From: Lingula anatina
Taxonomy: Eukaryota; Brachiopoda; Lingulata; Lingulida; Lingulidae
Direction: 5' to 3'
Assembly: GCF_001039355.2 (NCBI RefSeq)
Contig: NW_019775501.1
Span: 146,985 to 180,846, forward strand
Length of the DNA stretch: 33,862 nucleotides
Shown here piece after piece: positions 31,209 through 33,862 of the stretch. The notes beneath the pieces were generated by a model. The model was not told the origin of the DNA. It was given only the letters and a program-made list of their open reading frames with translations, and did not search any database. How positions within the stretch are numbered: the first letter of the stretch is position 1; each line of letters begins with the position of its first letter. The translations under genes and the position numbers were made by a program.

Positions 31209-31375
31209 GCTGGGGTAGCGCTAACACTCGCGAATATAGCCAAATACTAAAACTGACTTAAATTGGATTAATAAAAAGGACATGATTTGACTAATTTTAG
31301 TCAAATTAAAACCATTTGGATCATAAATTGACAAAAAAAAAAAAAAAATGGTGATTTGGCTAATGCTACCCCAGC
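31209..31375. mobile_element. 167-bp element with perfect 11-bp TIRs
   Basis: GCTGGGGTAGC (31209-31219) is exactly inverted at 31365-31375, and the match continues imperfectly inward with TAGCCAAAT against ATTTGGCTA. ATA lies on each outer side, a possible short target duplication. An A16 run (31333-31348) is near the right arm. Non-coding. Confidence 0.75.
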
Positions 31376-31543
31376 ATAGACTGGACTGATTTAAGTTTAC
31401 AATGTCTAACCACAGGAAACCAATCTGCTCCCTCTGTTTTCCCACCTCAACCACCTGAGGCAGGTCATATACTAGTAGGTTATATTTAATAAGAACCAAC
31501 TTCCTTTTTTTTTTTCCAAATTTATAGAAACCAGAAACCCTGA

Positions 31544-31942
31544 AGTGTCACACTGACTGGTTGCACTGAGTTGGGACGAGTCAACTTGTTTGGGAATGCG
31601 ACTAATGGCCTGGAAAGACTTCAACTTAGAAACAGTCTTAACACCGTTTTAGCGGGTGTAGATCATTTATCATGCTGCCTATATGGTGCCGATGGCTTCA
31701 CTGTACTATTTCCCAGCCAGAAGTGGAATCCTGCTGGGCTGAAGCAACACACAGACAGAAACATGCTGAGCTTAGAACAGTACCTTATCTATGAGCTGAT
31801 ACTAAGGAATGATCCGACCACCACTGCCCATTGCATCTACGAAGGAATTTTACAACTACGGAAACTACAATCTTGTACCATAGCCGTGTTCACAACTGAA
31901 CAAATTTACAGTGGAGATATGTCTACATACTGGCTGTGTTAG
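31544..31942 (+). other. Unexplained 132-codon open frame, probably not a gene
   Basis: Open from after TGA (31541) to TAG (31940-31942). It is free of low-complexity sequence and repeats, and its residue mix is protein-like, for example LEQYLIYELILRNDP near the middle. The first in-frame ATG is only about halfway along (near 31760), so a whole gene is unlikely; an internal exon or an old transposon piece is possible. I recognise no domain. A stretch this long can also arise by chance in a window of this size. Confidence 0.15.
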
Positions 31943-32066
31943 AGCCGAGCTTTGTTTCTGTTGAATACTATGGATTTGTCTTAAATTTAAATAGACAAAC
32001 ATGGAATTTTGGTGGAAATATTTAGACCAATTTTCAGGTGTAAGCCTGTATATCACAATTTTTAAA

Positions 32067-32086
32067 AGAGAGAGAGAGAGAGAGAG
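32067..32086 (+). repeat. Short GA microsatellite
   Basis: Ten GA units following AAAA. Confidence 0.95.
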
Positions 32087-32391
32087 CACTAAAGACATGC
32101 TGACTTCTGGCAAGAATCAGATCTCAGAAAACGAGAAGTTTATTTCACAACAAGCGATCAATCAGACCACCATGTCTTATCTAGATTCCCTTTTATTCAG
32201 CCAAAAATATTACGAAGACAATCCAGAAGGAGGGATATGTACTTTATTCACAACTCACATAAAAAACATGTAATTTTCTTAGAGTTATCAAGGCACAAAC
32301 AAAATTTGAAGGTCAACTAAAAGAGCGATAACAAGTTACATTGTTACTCTCTGTTCACCAGGTGCTTTCTTCTTAACAATATACCCATGGC

Positions 32392-32405
32392 ATTGCCATG
32401 GCAAC
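32392..32405 (+). promoter_or_regulatory. Near-consensus RFX X-box
   Basis: ATTGCCATGGCAAC differs from the palindromic RFX site GTTGCCATGGCAAC by one base. RFX factors use this site at promoters of ciliary genes and others. No coding exon follows within the visible sequence, so any role would be distal, or the match is chance. Confidence 0.35.
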
Positions 32406-32515
32406 GGGCAGTAAGAATTCATAAATATGATTACCTCCAGGTGACTAGCATAAAAGGTGCAAATATGTCATGATGAGGAAAATATTCAAAAGCCCTTCTC
32501 ATAGTGAGTGACATA

Positions 32516-32780
32516 CTGAGACCTCATTCTCACAGAGACCATCGATCTACGTGGATCGACCCAACTCTGCGGGAAATCTTGTTAAGTGCAATCAGCTAAA
32601 TTGAATAACACGCCTCCTCCTGTTTCCAACATATTCCTATATTCACCCCCTTTTCTGTATTCTACTTAATGATGGGAGGAGGCTTGTTTATCTGTTAAGC
32701 TGATTGCAGTCAGCAAGAGTCCCCTCAGAGTTGGGGCCCATCCGCGTAGACTGGCGATGTCTATGGGAACGGGACCTATA
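32516..32780. mobile_element. GATCGA-G, palindromic relative of GATCGA-F
   Basis: The left arm is ACCTCATTCTCACAGAGACC, ATCGATCTACG, CCAACTCTGCGGG, AGTGCAATCAGCT. The right arm, reverse-complemented, is AGGTCCCGTTCCCATAGAC, ATCGCCAGTCTACG, CCAACTCTGAGGGG, GACTGCAATCAGCTTAAC. Matched arms reach about 75-80 bases. The centre has CTCCTCCTGTTTCCAACAT on one side and its partner GGGAGGAGGC on the other, in place of the GGGGGTAATTAAC core. It shares the GATCGA-F tips, so it is a sister subfamily. A minus-strand ORF (32666-32923) overlaps it by chance. Confidence 0.78.
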
Positions 32781-33434
32781 CGAGCTCTATACAGTCTATA
32801 CTGGTATATTGACAGCTTAATGGAGTATAAGGGTGTTAACAAAACAGAGTCCCCACCCCTTCTATTATGATTCCTTTTTTTTTTTTTTACTAAAGAAATA
32901 TGTACACTGACCTGATAGGACAAAACGTGTTATATAGGGGGACTGAATGTGACCTTGGCAACAATCAACATGTTCTATCAGAAGAGAATACCATGAGGTG
33001 ATAGCAAACATAGTAAACTTTCAATTATTACACTGTGATAAATACCAGACAGTAAGAATATTCTACATCAGTTCACTTCCATTCTTTAAAAAAAATTATA
33101 CGTAAGTGTGCATCACAATATAAGGGCCCTGCAACACAGTTATCAAGGCACTTTCATGAAAGAAATGTTTAACCATAAGGAAACAAAAATTGTCCCAAAG
33201 AAATACCAGCATATTACTATGACTGCATTAACTCTTCACAAAAAAATAACAAGGAATAATTAAACACTATACCACACCATCGTCATAAGAGATCTCCACT
33301 GACGTCACTTGTGGCCTAGAAAAGTTCACATTTAATGAAAAACAGTTCCTGGGGTTGGACTGAAAGGTCACAAAGGCCAATTCACATCAGGGTTTTGCAT
33401 TAAACATTGGTGCAAAGCTGTTGGTTGCAACCCT
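32781..33434. other. Non-genic stretch
   Basis: No gene. CCAACGTCA-type words are absent, but CCAAGGTCA lies on the minus strand at 32950-32958 and a perfect TGACGTCA at 33300-33307. A T-run lies at 32876-32888. Confidence 0.5.
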
Positions 33435-33475
33435 CCCCCCCCCCCCAACCACCACCCACCCACCCACACCACCTA
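33435..33475 (+). repeat. Poly(C) and CCCA-rich tract
   Basis: Twelve C followed by ACCACCCACCCACCCAC-type sequence. Exact run length is likely unreliable. Confidence 0.85.
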
Positions 33476-33862
33476 ACCCACTTTTTATCTTTCTTGGAAA
33501 AAAAAAAACATGCATTGAACTACGTAGCCTCTTAATGCTAGGGTTGCTTTATGCTAGCATGCAAGTGGGAAAGAGGAAATAGGGCGTAAAGCTCTGTTCC
33601 CCCACCATTACTAAGTTCCAATTTAAAGCCAGGTGTGAACTGGTCCGAACTTTCAATCTAGGCTACACTTAAACTTGACCTAGAAGTAGGCCATACATAG
33701 AGAGTGCATTTCTATAAAAAAAATCTGTACATGTGATTAACTCAGACGTTGCAAATAAAAGTTTGCATATATTCTATGATCTCATCTCACTTTCCATCAT
33801 TTTTCATTCTGGCTAAATATATTTTTAACCAAACCATTGGCTAAAAAAAGTAGCATTTTCAT
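33476..33862. other. Non-genic A+T-rich end of window
   Basis: Nothing recognised apart from short A-runs. Confidence 0.6.

Overview
This window looks like A+T-rich, non-genic animal DNA: intergenic sequence or a large intron. I see no complete protein-coding gene, tRNA, rRNA, bacterial operon or CRISPR array. Evidence for a metazoan, probably marine-invertebrate source: long CA/GT and GA/CT microsatellites, many short non-coding elements with terminal inverted repeats (TIRs), several minisatellites, and no long ORF outside repeats. A CGGCGA simple repeat next to a 159-bp tandem repeat, and scattered AGGTCA-type motifs, remind me of molluscan or other lophotrochozoan genomes. That placement is a guess from repeat style.

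Layout. 1-5700: a 23-bp minisatellite (493-780), a cluster of nuclear-receptor half-sites (922-955), and three copies of a long-TIR family I call GATCGA-F (2546-2809, 4209-4431, 4427-4637). 5568-8086: microsatellites, then a 171-bp element with perfect 16-bp TIRs (7916-8086). 8100-12700: a TTAA-bounded element (10755-11100) nested inside a GATCGA-F copy, a fold-back element grown around a poly(T) tract (11265-11451), and a 24-bp minisatellite (about 12055-12655). 15301-19160: four tandem ~155-bp units, another GATCGA-F copy, then a composite repeat block with ~339-bp units, 159-bp units, a CGGCGA tract and a 12-bp-arm palindrome, bounded by diverged direct repeats. 20115-22002: GATCGA-F copy, half of a second long-TIR element, a dispersed repeat and a 183-bp long-TIR element. 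22578-24441: purine tracts, two 43-bp near-identical motifs 1.48 kb apart, and between them a stretch that may be conserved regulatory DNA or hold one exon. 26946-33862: a near-identical GATCGA-F copy, a degenerate GTCACA repeat, a 471-bp TIR element, a second TTAA-element copy, a 167-bp TIR element, one unexplained ORF, a near-consensus RFX X-box and a palindromic GATCGA-F relative.

The elements appear unable to encode their own transposase, so any mobility would have depended on proteins made elsewhere. The clearest results are the GATCGA-F family, which has a conserved core in both orientations and two copies about 97% identical over 222 bp, and the TTAA nesting, which orders two insertions in time. 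The best place to look for function is 22.7-24.2 kb.
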